Shown here piece after piece: positions 11,090 through 21,475 of a DNA stretch of 60,000 nt. Both the position numbers and the translations under genes were made by a program. The first letter of the stretch is position 1, and the number at the start of each line of letters is the position of its first letter. The notes beneath the pieces are model-generated. The model was given only the letters and a program-made list of their open reading frames with translations. It was not told the DNA's origin and made no database searches. The stretch spans positions 23,934,001 through 23,994,000 of the forward strand of contig CM060732.1 of NCBI GenBank assembly GCA_030704615.1, written 5' to 3'. This DNA is from Takakia lepidozioides (taxonomy: Eukaryota; Streptophyta; Takakiopsida; Takakiales; Takakiaceae).

Positions 11090-12767
11090 AGGTACCACTT
11101 GGCTCATCACTAGCCTCAGGGTCCTCAGACACTTCGTCTACAGTCATCCTCGTTGTAGGTCCAACCTGACCTCCCAATGCCAAGATACACAAAAAGGCAA
11201 ATGCATGCCATCCCGACACCATCTCCTCGTCTGTCTCACCATGCCACCAAGCTCCAGTGTCATCCTGCTGGCTCGTGCATGGATTGCAACTCAATCCATC
11301 CGCATCCCGATTGACCAAACCCAGTCGATGCACAACCTGAAAGTCATACTCCTGGAGTATGAGTGCCCACTGTGCAAGCTTCCTCGTAAGCTTGTCTGAC
11401 TCCATCAACCACTTGAGTGGGTGGTGATCCGTGACAAGGGTGAAGAGATTGCCGTATAGATAGCGCCTGAAGTGTGCCACGACCCACACTGCAGCTAAGC
11501 ACTCTCCCTCATATGAGCTGTACTTCGCCTCTGCAGCATTGTTTGAGCGGCTAGCATAAGCCACTACGAACTCTCTTCCCTCATCATCCACCTATGTGAG
11601 CACCGCTCCAAGCCCCAACATGCTCCAATCCGTATGCAGCTGAAAAGGACGCCCCCTGATAGGTCGTCTCAGGATAGGCGCCGAGGTCAACCTCGCCTTG
11701 AGCTCTTGAAAAGCTCGTTCCTACTCATCTTCCCACTGCCACTCCTGGTCCACCTTGGTCAGCTTGGTTAGAGCCTTTGCAATGGCACTAAATCCCTTGA
11801 CAAACCGTTTATAATAGTTTGCCAACCCCATGAAAGCTCGAACTCGGCTCACATCCGTGGGGCGTGGAATTTGTGCAATGGCCTCTATCTTAGCCTGCTG
11901 TACCCCCAATCCTCCAGGATATATCATGTGACCCAGATACTCAATCTGGTTGTGGAAAAACTTGCACTTCCCCGGATGCAACTTCAATCCGTGCGCTCTC
12001 AAGCGCTCCAATACCACCTGAAGGTGTCTTTCAAACCTCCACCGTAGCACTAAAGATGATGATGTCATCTATGTAGCACCAAGCAAAGTCCACCCCTGCT
12101 AGAATCCTATCCATGACTCTCTGAAACTCTGCAGGAGCATTCTTAAGCCCAAATGGTAAGAACCACCAGTGATATAGACAATCCTTGCCGTGCTCATTGA
12201 TCCCCCAGAATGCCGTCTTCTGCTTGTCCGCCTCCTTGATCGGCAACTGGTGATATCCGGATCGTAAATCCAAAGTGCTAAAGACCTTAGCATGCCCGAT
12301 GACATCAAAGATCTCATCTGGTGTTGGCATGGCATACTTATCAGACTTGGTCTGACGATTTACAGGCCGGTAATCATCCACATACGTCTCTCCGTCCAAT
12401 TGCCATAGATATCATTCTTGGCTAGCATCATTGTGGCTGAAGCATACTCTCCACCAGAGAGCTCCACCAAACCAGCCTCCCAGAGATCTTGAGTCCTCAT
12501 CTGAATCAAAGACCTCTCAATGTCACTGTATCTATAGGGTCTCCGAAAGATTGGCGTGTCAGTGGCCAACTCAATACGAATCTCTTGACCTTTCAGTGCT
12601 CCCAAGTCCTTCAAACTGAAGGCAAAGCAATTCCTGTAAGCCCTCAGGAACCGCCGTATATGTCGTCTCTCTCCTCCGGTGACAATGGGTCCAATGTCAG
12701 GCTCCCAATTGTCCTCCGTAACTGCAACCTTAAGTCCAGTGGGCTTAGAGGTAGAGGACGCGTCCAT
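11090..12767 (-). pseudogene. Ty3/gypsy reverse transcriptase and RNase H
   Basis: The RT palm and fingers are plain: DYRPVNRQT, FSTLDLRSGYHQLPI, LPFGLKNAPAEFQRVM, the catalytic CYIDD near 12080, and the thumb with EYLGHMI and RAFMGLANYYKRFVKGF. RNase H follows with AYASRS, YEGECLAAVWVVAHFRRYL and VTDHHPLKWL, and ends in a gypsy-type DADGLS. Frame breaks are a one-base shift near 12375, a return shift near 12050, and TAG stops at 12776, 11723 and 11594. The enzyme would copy element RNA into DNA. No integrase follows. Confidence 0.9.
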
Positions 12768-13079
12768 TGGTTGCTACGTTGCAACCTCTTGAGCAGTACT
12801 CCCTACCTGCTTAGTAAGTGACAAGGCCTCATCCTGCCCCATCATCTCATCCTCAAGGACTTCCTCCGCCCGAGAAAAATCCCCAACCTCATCCATCACC
12901 GCCACCTTGGCTGCCAACTCACTCTGAACCTCGAGCACCTCCCACGTGTGCCATGGATGCCTACACCCCATGGTCCTCACATGCTCACCCCCACTCACTG
13001 CTTGTACTGTCTCGGTAGGCAGAGAGACCATCGAGGGAAGTGTACTCCGCACTTTGTGTTGCTCAGCCATAGCCAAGCT

Positions 13080-14045
13080 AATAATCCAGGTCAAGCAATT
13101 GAGATCCATTGCTTGCCCCAACACCTGACAACGTGATGCCTTAGAAAGAGACGACACCGCCACGGTACCAGTGGTAAAACCCATCGCCCGCTCACGCTCG
13201 TCAGCATTAGGCTCCACTAACTGCTGCAACTGAGCATCCCACAGGAGGCCAGGTCCACTATCCCGGAAAGCATGCGATCCTAGGAAGCTGAGCAGTGTAG
13301 GTAATGCTGCTCGTGGTTGACCCACCCTGTTGACCACTGCCAAAGGCTAACGGTCATTGTGTCTCACACGCTGAGACTGCCTCCTTGTGTCCAAAATGCT
13401 ATCCACTGTGAGGTGTGCTGGCCGCTGCACCCCATCAAATGCACACTTGAGCAGTGCGGGTGGCATCAAGTTAGTCCACCATAGCCATGGACGATGAGCC
13501 CGTGATCCCATGGCAGCTACATCCAACAATACTACTGACCCAAGCCACGACCGGACTTGATGCACACTGGCCATCACCCTGGCCCGAGAATCGCCCATCA
13601 GTGGCACATTCTCCAAGATGTATGCTGGAGATACAGCTTGATGAAGCTGCAAGTGGCGCAAAACCCGCACCATCTCCCAAAACAGACCCGACCTCGAGTC
13701 TCGCAATCCATTGCCATGCCCGGTTGATGAATGCCCTTGGCAGGGCCAACCTGCCACTATCAGATCAATGGAGCCAACGCGCTCCAAATCCTACACCCCC
13801 AGCAACAAAATGTCTGCTGGCAAGGCCTGCTGATATTCACAAACTGCAAACACTGGCAACAATACAGGGTACTGCTACACCAACTGAGCAACATGGCAAA
13901 GTGAAACATGTCGTGTAGTCTCATCCCTCTCCACATACAGGTAACGCCGAACTCGCACACCTGCCTGTAACACAACAGCCAATCCAGTGCTAATCCCGCC
14001 AAACAAGTCCAGAAGACAAATGCCTTCATCCGGATACTGCCACAC
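13080..14045 (-). pseudogene. cytosine-5 DNA methyltransferase domain inside pol
   Basis: The catalytic motifs appear in canonical order. Motif I (LLDLFGGISTGLA, S-adenosylmethionine binding) is at about 14025-13985. Motif II-like YVERD is close behind. Motif IV (AGWPCQGHSSTG) has its catalytic Cys codon at 13742-13740. Motif VI (ILENV) is at about 13613-13605. Motif VIII (GSRAHRPWLWWTNL) is at about 13510-13470. Motifs IX/X (ERERAMGF and RCQVLGQAM) are at about 13200-13110. The PCQ core resembles DNMT1/CMT or bacterial enzymes, while motif VIII resembles the DNMT3/DRM type. Length is about 320 residues, enough for a complete catalytic domain without regulatory domains. All pieces are in one frame with each other and with protease and RT, so it belongs to the polyprotein. 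Three in-frame TAG codons (13877-13875, about 13793 and 13349-13347) inactivate this copy. Confidence 0.85.
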
Positions 14046-14189
14046 AATAGGTATGGTGTCCAATGGAGACAACTGAGGTGGTCCTGGTGCAATCCCCACA
14101 CTCTCCTCCTCTCCTGATGGTACAAAAGCCTCTACCCAGGCTTGTTGCACCCGTCGATCAGCAACGTCCTGCTGCAAATCCTTGCTCGT

Positions 14190-15440
14190 GCCCCACAATG
14201 GAGTTTGAGCAATCATGGCAGGCAACTCTGCCATACCATGCATGTCATCCTGCTCTCCCGGAGGTGACACATCTTCTGAATGAGCGTTGCCCTCAAGCAA
14301 TTCTCCAGGCCAACTCACTGCAACTGTGAATGCCGCTAGTGTCGGCATCTTGCCTCGCTGGGCAACCGCAACTCCTCCTATGAATGTCACAGGGAGCTGC
14401 ACACGCCGGCCCTCCCCTGACTGCCATCCAGGCCTATAGGAAGCCGACTCCTCCCAAAAATCTAGGGTGAAGCCCATGGGGTACAACATTGCCCCACCAA
14501 CAAGGACATCGTACGAGACCGCGTCTGTCACAATGGCCTTGGCTCGCATCACTGAGCCATCTGTAGGGTGATCCGGCCGTAATATGATAGCCAACTCACG
14601 CCGTGTCATGCCTCAAGCCTGCTCCGATCCTCCCAGAGACGTATGTATCTAGAAAGGACAAGGCTCCATATCCGCCTTTGTGAGGCCCAAGCTTGCAATA
14701 GCAGCTCTGCCTAGCATCAATGGCTGAGCTCCCGAGTCCAACAAGACCCGCAGTGGCCGGTACCTCTTGCCTGCCGGTCCACTCAAACAGAAAATGTCAT
14801 CTTGGTTGTCTAACATGACAATTTCAGGTGTTACCATGGCGCGCTCAATGGCTGGCCTAGCTGACAGCTCCATCAACCTGGCAGCTGCAGCTTGCCATGG
14901 CACCGCCGTGGCAATCTTGACCCTAAAATCCAAGGATCCCTTTGGCACTACACCTCCCACTATCTCCGCAGAAGATGAAGTAACCTCCCTACTCTCACAG
15001 AGTGTAGCTGCCAGTCTGAACACCTCAGTTGGTCTTACCCCCGGCGTCGCAATCATGGTAGCCAAGAACAATGGAGCCTGGCACACAGATGTGGCTGCTC
15101 CCAGCAGCACACTAGCTACCGTAGCCTTGGCAACACTAGGTAGTGGTGCTACCCGTGTAGCTCTCCCCAATGGCATAGTAACCTCCGCCTGGGTAACAGT
15201 CAGGCGAGAACTAGGTGCCATGGATGGCGTCGACACTGTCTCCGCCAATGTGAATGACTGAGGAAGCCTAGCCTGACGGCTTGCCTCCCCACGCTGTGGA
15301 TCCAACTCCACCTCTGTACCTCGTGGCTCAGAAACTCGTGATGCTCCTCGAGTCACGGCTGCAGCAAACTCCATCTGCACTGATGGTAGTGCTGCTCCGC
15401 ACATGAATCCCATGCCTCCCATATCTCCTCCCTCAGGAAT
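14190..15440 (-). pseudogene. retropepsin-type aspartic protease
   Basis: After a long Ser/Thr/Ala-rich linker, the protease signature LRVLLDSGAQPLMLG lies near 14755-14700, with the catalytic DSG. The later hydrophobic motif (YDVLVGGAMLYPMGF) lies near 14510-14470. A TAG at 14651-14649 and a TGA at 14615-14613 split the domain. In the intact element this enzyme would mature the Gag-Pol polyprotein. It is fused in frame to the methyltransferase, with a roughly 130-residue spacer and no protease-like or RT-like content between them. Confidence 0.7.
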
Positions 15441-16759
15441 AGGAGGTGGACCATCCGGCCTTGGAGCCGGTACACCTGAGCTGTAGCCATGGCAGCGAGC
15501 CTCTGCTCTAGCTGCTGAAGCCGGTTGGCCATGCCTTGGTCACCACCCTGGCCTCCGCGTCCTTGGCCATGTTGAGCTTGCTCTTGGCTTGCACCTTGTG
15601 CCTGGCCACCTCGTCCTCTCTGGGCTGCTCCACCTCGCCCCCGGCCACCATTGTTCCCTTGGAACTGGCCTGGGCGTAACTCAAGATGCAAACCATAGCA
15701 CTAGGCTTCTCCATGCCCGTACTTGCCACAATGCCCACACTGCAACTGTGCAGGCTGTGCCGGTGCCAAACCATTGCCTCCCTCTGGGCAATCCTTCTTG
15801 ACATGGGGTCCTCCACATGTCCAGCACACCACATCCGCTCGTTGTCGGCCAGCAAATGAAGGGAGAGACCCCTGCATCTGAGGTCCTCTCTACCCTTCCC
15901 TCAGCTTCACCTGAGCCCCCTTGTTGCCTTGAGCACGTTGAGGTAGTGGCTGGCTAGGATCACCACTACCCCATGGTGCCTCCTTAGCAAATCCCACCAT
16001 GACCACTCGTTCCTCCACCATGTTGAGCTCTATCCGCTCTGCCAGCAAAAACACATTTGCTAAGGTGGGTTGGGCCGCTTGTAGGAGAATTGCATCCTGC
16101 ACCCTTCTCCTCAGCTCCTTGTTCAATATCCTATACCAAAATTGGACTGCCTGAGCCTCCGTAACCCCTTGGGTTACATTAATCAAGCGCCTCATGCGAG
16201 TGAAAGCCTCCCTCAAGCTCTTAGTAGGCTTCCGTTGGAACTCTTGCAAGCTCCTCAACTTCTCTGTCCTCACCCCTTGGTAGTTCCTTCTCAACTCTTC
16301 GAAGAACTCCACAACAGGGTTGAAGGCAGGCACCGCCATTGGTGCTAGTGCAGCAGTAGCTTGGGTGGACGTTGGAGCTACGGTACCACCAGTCCCACCA
16401 GTCCCACTGCTGCTTGCTGAAGCTGCCGGTGCAGCGGCAGGTGTAGCCACTGCCCTCGTGGCTCTAGTGCCCCTAGTGATGGAGACATAGTCGGGTGACC
16501 AATACATCCTTCACTCCTCGATCTCAACCTCATGCCCCCGCCTGAACTCATGGTAATCATCCATAGGCAGCCCCTCAAGGTGCTGAAACAGTCCCTTCCA
16601 TGCCATGAAATGCGTAAATAGTTGTGGATTGCGCATTTGTTGCAAATCACACCAACTATCAAACTCTTGGATAAAATCATCCAACTCGATGGTTCCCACC
16701 GCCCAGAGTACCTTCGTGGCCCCTTGGTAGCTCCATACATCTCCTCCATTGTGTCCCAC
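15353..16759 (-). pseudogene. gag polyprotein (decayed)
   Basis: Three open pieces in one frame (16759-16511, 16507-15890, 15691-15353) form a capsid-type protein. Signals are LRSLQEFQRKPTKSLREAF and an adjacent helix-rich region of the retrotransposon gag type. Around 15815-15700 there are two zinc knuckles, CWTCGGPHVKKDC and CGHCGKYGHGEA followed by a stop and Cys. A Gly/Arg/Gln-rich RNA-binding stretch follows. One stop is TGA (16511) and two are TAG (15890 and the one in the second knuckle). The frame differs from pol by one base near 15450. That could be programmed frameshifting or simply an indel. Confidence 0.75.
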
Positions 16760-17599
16760 AACAATGGCAAGAAAACAACTTGCACCGCCGGTGTGAGTCC
16801 TCCTGATTCACAATCCGAATCAGAACCTTCCGTAGAAGACACAGGAGGTGAAGGTGGCCTAAACCGCACACCTCGTCTCGTGTACCCACTAGTATCGCTA
16901 GTGCTCGAACCGGCACTGGCACATCCGTGTTGACAAACTGTCACTCAACCGGTCATGAACATGTCCCTAACCCCCTCTCCACAAGGTAACCGGGTAGAGA
17001 ACCTGTTGCGGCTTATGGTTTGGAATACTAGGTTCCTAACATAGCCTACACTTGCACCTGCACCTGCATCCACCGCAAGCACTCCTATGGTTGGCTGGTC
17101 ATCACCTCCAACCTCACCACAGGAGAAACAATGATGGCTTGACTGGTCATCACCCCAGCCTCACCATCAACAGCATGCTCTAGGACTAGCCGGTGATCAA
17201 ATCCGGACCAATCACCTATAAAAACAAGCGCCCATACAAAACTAACATGGCGCACAGTCAAGCATGCAGGTATGGAGGAGATCCAAACACAAGAAATCAG
17301 AACGACAACTCCCCCACACCAAAAACAACTCCACAGTGTTGCTCCTGCAAGGACACCCCAGCCCAAACCCGGACTGACTCTTGCCTCCACCTACGGAAAG
17401 GTCTTGGCCTAATGAGAGGGTGGAAAACTACAAGGAAGAGAAGCTAAAGCAATGCCTAACCCCAGCATGCCCTCATCCCAACACTCTTCATCTCCTCTCT
17501 TCCCTCACTTGCATGACCATGGGAATATCATGAAGATACTCCTCAAACCGCCCTCCACGAGCGTCAAAATTCGGCCTTCAAAACCACATGTCAGTCCTT

Positions 17600-18085
17600 A
17601 GGCAGTCCACTAGTGCCTCCACGAGTCAGCACAGGCCGTCCACAGGTCAACACGGGCCACCACAGACCAGCACAGGCCCACACAGGCCACAGCCCCACAT
17701 CCCATCACAGCCCCAAAAGCCACAGGTTACAGCCTGTCACAGCCCTACACAGGTCACAGGGTCACAGCCCCACAGGCCACAGCCTGTCACAGCCCGTCAC
17801 AGCCCCAAAGGCCACATATCACAGCCCCCAAGGCCACAGCCTGTCACAGCCCTACACAGGTCACAGGGGTCACAGCCCCATAGGCCACAGCCTGTCACAG
17901 CCCTACCCAGGTCATAGGGGTCACAGCCCCAAAGGCCACAGTCACAGCCCATCACAGCCTATCACAGCCCGTCACAGCCCCACAGGCCACAGGGCACAGC
18001 TTGTCACAACCCATCACAGCCTGTCACAGCCCGTCACAGCCCCACAGGCCACATGGCACAGCCTGTCACAGCCCCATCTATGGCC
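17600..18085. repeat. CACAGCC-type tandem repeats
   Basis: Roughly 15-bp units of the form CACAGCCYGTCACAGCCC, alternating with CCACAGGCCACAG, repeat for nearly 500 bp in one orientation. They fall in the U5 side of the inferred LTR. Long Thr/Gln/Ser/Pro-rich frames across it are products of the repeat and not genes. Confidence 0.75.
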
Positions 18086-18099
18086 ACTCATGGCAGTTT

Positions 18100-19480
18100 A
18101 GCCATTTCTCCAAGGGGTTTAGCCACGCCAAGCTAGGGTTTGTGTCTCTTGGGCTCTAGGCTTCTTTGCATTGAGCTATGGCGGCTGTGAGGAAATCAGC
18201 AAGGTATTCTTGCTCTTTGTGGCCCCCACACACCACCAATAGTAGCTCTAATTCCAAAGGAAGATGTTTGCAACCGAAACTAAGTGCACAAGCTTCCTCT
18301 TAACTCACAAAACAACGCCATTGATCCCTATGACGACTAACCAAACATGGCTGACTTCATTCACGTGCTTTTCTTGACCACATAGGCCCTACAAGTGCTT
18401 TTATTTCACCCCAAGTGGAAACCAGCCCTAGCTCTTCCGTTCTAGCTCTCTAAAGCTTGAAAACAAGAGACTCAATGGGCTGAAGGCATGCTCCACACAT
18501 GCCCCACTCTCACCATAAGAGAATTAGCTCCTTTGCTTCATTTCTTACACCCACAAACCTGAAAATACAAGCTTCAGCGGGCTGAAAGCATGCTCCATAC
18601 ATGCCCTACAGGGAAACCAGCCCCTTCCTTCCTTTCTTGCACTCCCAAACCTGAAAGTACAAGCCTTCAACAGGCTGAAAGCATGTTCCACACATGCATT
18701 GCCCTCACATAAGGGAAGTCATCCCTTCCCTCTTCCTTGCTTGCCCTCCAAGCTTGAACATGGAAGCTTCAATGAGCTGAATACATGCTCCACACATGCA
18801 ACCTCTTCACACATTAGGTATCAGCCCCCTATCTTGGCTCCTTGGCTCCTTGGCTCCTTGATGCTCTCTAAGACAAGACTAAGCACTCCACAGCCTTTGC
18901 CAAGCTCCTGAAACCCTAAGGCTTACATTTCTAGCCACAAGACACTCCTCTTATGGTGCAAGAGCTCTTCTTCCAAACCCTAGGTACACATTCCATGGCC
19001 TTGCCGCACCTCTTAGCTCCTGTTCCAACCCTGCTCTTGCCATGACAAGAGCCCTATCAATGCTGAAGCTCAAGATTGAAACCCAATCTCAACATACTCC
19101 ACAAAGTGCACTAATTTGCCCGAAGCCAAATCAGCCCTTTTGCTTGGTCTTGCAATCCTTCACACAATGAAAGCTCGCATTCCCAAGTCCAGTTCTCAGC
19201 TTTGCCACCAAAACCACTCTAACCTGCTCTTGACTGGTCCTCTTTCCAATCGTGCTTGCTCATGCATGTACACAATCTGAAACCATCAAGGTGCTCTGGA
19301 ATTACCTGCAGCATGGTGCTTTCATCTTTGAAGCTGAAGATCGAATGCCAAGGTCTACCACCTCGTAACCCACATCGCCTCCGCTTCTAACAACCAAGAG
19401 CTCCACGGTGCTCCTTGCATAACAACCTGGTTTCTCTCATTCTCAAGCAAAAACCACAAGTGCTACAACTAACTCATATC
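18100..19480. other. LTR interior, no gene
   Basis: The stretch has repeated phrases such as GGGCTGAAGGCATGCTCCACACATGCC near 18478, 18578, 18673 and 18775. These form an irregular array of about 95-100 bp units. No conserved frame is present on either strand. Confidence 0.45.
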
Positions 19481-19481
19481 G

Positions 19482-19669
19482 AGCTCATCTTTCTCGAGTG
19501 ATAAAGATGAAGAATACAAGCACGAGCTCACAAAGCTGAAGCATAAACTTATGCATATATAACCTCATCACTCAAATACAAGTCAAGCCAAGTGCACCCC
19601 ACGCCATGGGGAATCCACACTACGGCGCCATAGCTAGGCGCGGTGAGGCTTAACTCGAGAAAGATGAGC
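19482..19669. repeat. 17-bp perfect inverted repeat in the LTR
   Basis: GCTCATCTTTCTCGAGT at 19482-19498 is the exact reverse complement of 19653-19669. The arms bracket the TATA-like site at about 19550-19564, so they lie in the probable U3 promoter. They could be paired binding sites or a hairpin. Confidence 0.55.
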
Positions 19670-19734
19670 CTCCCGCACTTGCCGTGAAGATAACCACTCC
19701 AGGGCCTAAATCTGCCTTGACCCCTGGATTGACA

Positions 19735-20470
19735 CTTGGGCCAATCCCAAATGTCAATATGTAAAAGCTAGCTATTTCCTAGCTAGTTTCACACTAGTGG
19801 TGAAATAACTTGACAGATCCCATGTAAAAGGCAATAAAAATCCCACTGAATTGTATTCAAGATAGGGATGGAATTGGAATATACACATGATGATTTCGAC
19901 ATATCTTGAATTCTTTGGAAATTGTTATCATATTCTTGAAAAGAAGCCACTGCCTCTGGATACTACTGAGGGAATGTCTGCCCCAAACATCCAAAAAATC
20001 AAATCGGCGAAAGGCCAACCGCCGACGCTTAAGCGGCTGTCCGAATAGAAGTGGCAGCCTACATTCTAGGCCAAGTGGTAAATGGCATGGGCCCCACTTG
20101 GGTGCCACCTGCCGCAATGTGGGCACATAGTTCTCGAAACTTCTAAAGTCCAGAATGTTCTAGAGGGGTCCCTTAGAACACACTTGCCTAGCCGCTTGCC
20201 ATTCTAGCGCAGGCTGGAGAGCACACGCTGTATGAGGAGCACTGTACCGGAGGGGGAGTCTATCACGCGAGGACCGTGTAGGTGAGGATGGAGGCAATGA
20301 AAGCATTGACAATCAAGACGTGTACATTCCTATGCACTATGACTTGTAAATCCATATGTCTATATTGATTGATGACTGTCTCTGAATTTTATACACAAAA
20401 TTAGCTTGCTATCGGATTAAGTTGGTTTCGTTCTGAACTCTACTCCGCAATCCAAGTTTACGGGCGCAAG
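19735..20470. other. unassigned DNA flanking the LTR
   Basis: No domain-bearing frame is present. Some of it may be the flank into which the retroelement inserted. If the 5' LTR ends at 19734, the five bases CTTGG that follow would be one copy of its target duplication. Confidence 0.3.
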
Positions 20471-20474
20471 AATT

Positions 20475-20640
20475 GCTTCTTCTGGGGTGCGGCCCAATCT
20501 TATCCCTTTTCATTTGGGTGATGTCCCACCTTGCCTCATGGCCAGGTCACTTTGAAAGTGAGTATTGTCCTCTCACTATAATTAATGGCTCTAATTTGTG
20601 AGCAGCCTCTAGGTGTTTCCTGTTTTTAGTAATTAAAGAA
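20475..20640 (+). mobile_element. SINE-A related fragment
   Basis: It contains CCTCTCACTATAATTAATGG and the TAATTTGTGAGCAGCCTCTAGGTGTTTCC tail pieces of the SINE-A family. The head is degraded. It lies in opposite orientation to the next copy, about 100 bp away. Confidence 0.5.
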
Positions 20641-20734
20641 AGGTGTAAGGGCCTCCAAAGACAAAATAACTTGGTGAGATGGCGAAAGAAAGATAAGATA
20701 GGACCTGTCCAAGTTGATTTATTATTTGTTTAAA

Positions 20735-20960
20735 AAAAATTGTAGCTCAGAAATCAGGCCCCTTAATTATAGTGAGAGGGAAAAATAACCTCTTTCACAG
20801 TAACCTTGCCGTGAAGGCTTTGGCATGGGACACCGCCCAAGGGAAGGAAGGGGGAGAAGAACATACCACAACCATCAAGGTAGCAAGATTTGACCTCATC
20901 ATCTAGGTGGCACCAAGGGCACTATCCAACTGAGCTATCAACTGTTGGTAAGTTGAAATT
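20735..20960 (-). mobile_element. SINE-A variant with tRNA-like head
   Basis: On the minus strand the head reads GATAGCTCAGTTGGATAGTG, an excellent D-arm/A box, followed by a B-box-like GAGGTCAAATC about 45 bases later. The tail contains CCTCTCACTATAATTAAGG then GGCCTGATTTCTGAGC. It is not a functional tRNA gene because it has no anticodon arm or 3' acceptor stem. Confidence 0.65.
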
Positions 20961-21064
20961 TTGGCTAGATGTGAACCTTGCCTGCATAAAACAGATCTCA
21001 AGTTAACTGTAAACATAAAAGCTAAGGGTCTACAATCTAAAGAAGCTTGCAATGGAAAACCCCA

Positions 21065-21102
21065 TTTGTGGACGCCTCTCATTTTAAGATAATAGGGTCT
21101 TC
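21065..21102. repeat. MULE left end: target duplication plus 29-bp terminal inverted repeat
   Basis: Positions 21065-21073 are the left target copy (TTTGTGGAC) and 21074-21102 the terminal inverted repeat, whose core is ATTTTAAGATAATAGGGTC. The match to the right end is 29 of 29 bases in reverse complement. Confidence 0.85.
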
Positions 21103-21113
21103 AATGTGCGCGT

Positions 21114-21475
21114 GCGATGTGGCCGGTGGGCCCCGCGCACGGACGCCAGGCTCCCCAGCACCCCTCCCGCCCCGCCCGCCGCTGCGCGCGGTCGCCCAGC
21201 CGCGGGCGCGGCTGCAGCAACCGCACCCGCGCCCCCGTCTGCCGCGCGGCCAGTCCCCCGCCCATGAGTCCGCTGCCCTGCAGTCTGCCAGTCCGCTGCT
21301 GGCCAGTCTGCTGCCCAGCAGTCTGCCAGTCCGCCAGTCTGCCCGCTAGTCCGGTGCTGGCCAGTCCGCTGCCCAGCAGTCTGCCAGCCCGCCAGTCTGC
21401 CCGCCAGTCCGCTGACGGCGCAAGATCGCCACCGTCCATTCCCATAACCCATCCGAGCCCTCCATTTTTAGGGCT
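21114..21475. repeat. GC-rich module, copy 1
   Basis: It starts 11 bp inside the left terminal repeat with GATGTGGCCGGTGGGCCCCG. It runs through GC-rich DNA into CAGTCTGCCAGTCCG arrays and ends with CCATTTTTAGGGCTGC. It closely matches 27432-27724 in the same orientation but holds an extra run of CAGTC words. Long frames across it are compositional. It may be a promoter/subterminal module. Confidence 0.75.

Larger units (their letters stand above)
10943..19734 (-). mobile_element. Ty3/gypsy LTR retrotransposon carrying a DNA methyltransferase, 3'-truncated
   Basis: Read on the minus strand the order is 5' LTR (19734-17589), leader, gag (about 16760-15350), aspartic protease (about 15440-14200), cytosine-5 DNA methyltransferase (about 14040-13080), reverse transcriptase (12767-11721) and RNase H (about 11680-11200). 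A short pre-integrase linker runs to about 10943, where the CACTA-type DNA begins. No integrase domain or 3' LTR is recognisable, so the copy is truncated. Almost all of pol, from protease to RNase H, is in one reading frame. It is interrupted by several TAG stops, two other stops and two compensating one-base shifts around 12375 and 12050. The copy is dead but recent enough to read through by eye. Confidence 0.85.
17589..19734 (-). repeat. probable 5' LTR of the methyltransferase retroelement
   Basis: On the plus strand the segment begins TGTCAGTCC and ends GGATTGACA, giving LTR-style inverted tips (TGTCARTCC) with TG/CA ends. A TATA-like sequence on the minus strand at about 19564-19550 suits a U3 promoter. 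Just inside, two bases after the LTR on the minus strand, lies TGGTTTTGAAGGCCG, placed where a primer-binding site should be; I cannot assign the tRNA. No second LTR is in the window to confirm the ends, so the boundaries (2146 bp) are inference. Confidence 0.5.

Noticed and set aside
13080-14045. Methyltransferase as a host gene interrupted by a retroelement
   Set aside because: It shares one frame with protease and RT and has no exon signals of its own.
14767-15261. Plus-strand 164-codon open frame
   Set aside because: Antisense shadow of the protease linker of the retroelement.
17588-18101. Long Gln/Pro/Ser/Thr-rich open frames
   Set aside because: Produced by the CACAGCC repeat in several frames at once; no start context or domain.
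20880-20955. Functional tRNA gene
   Set aside because: Good A box and weak B box, but no anticodon stem or acceptor pairing; fits a SINE head.
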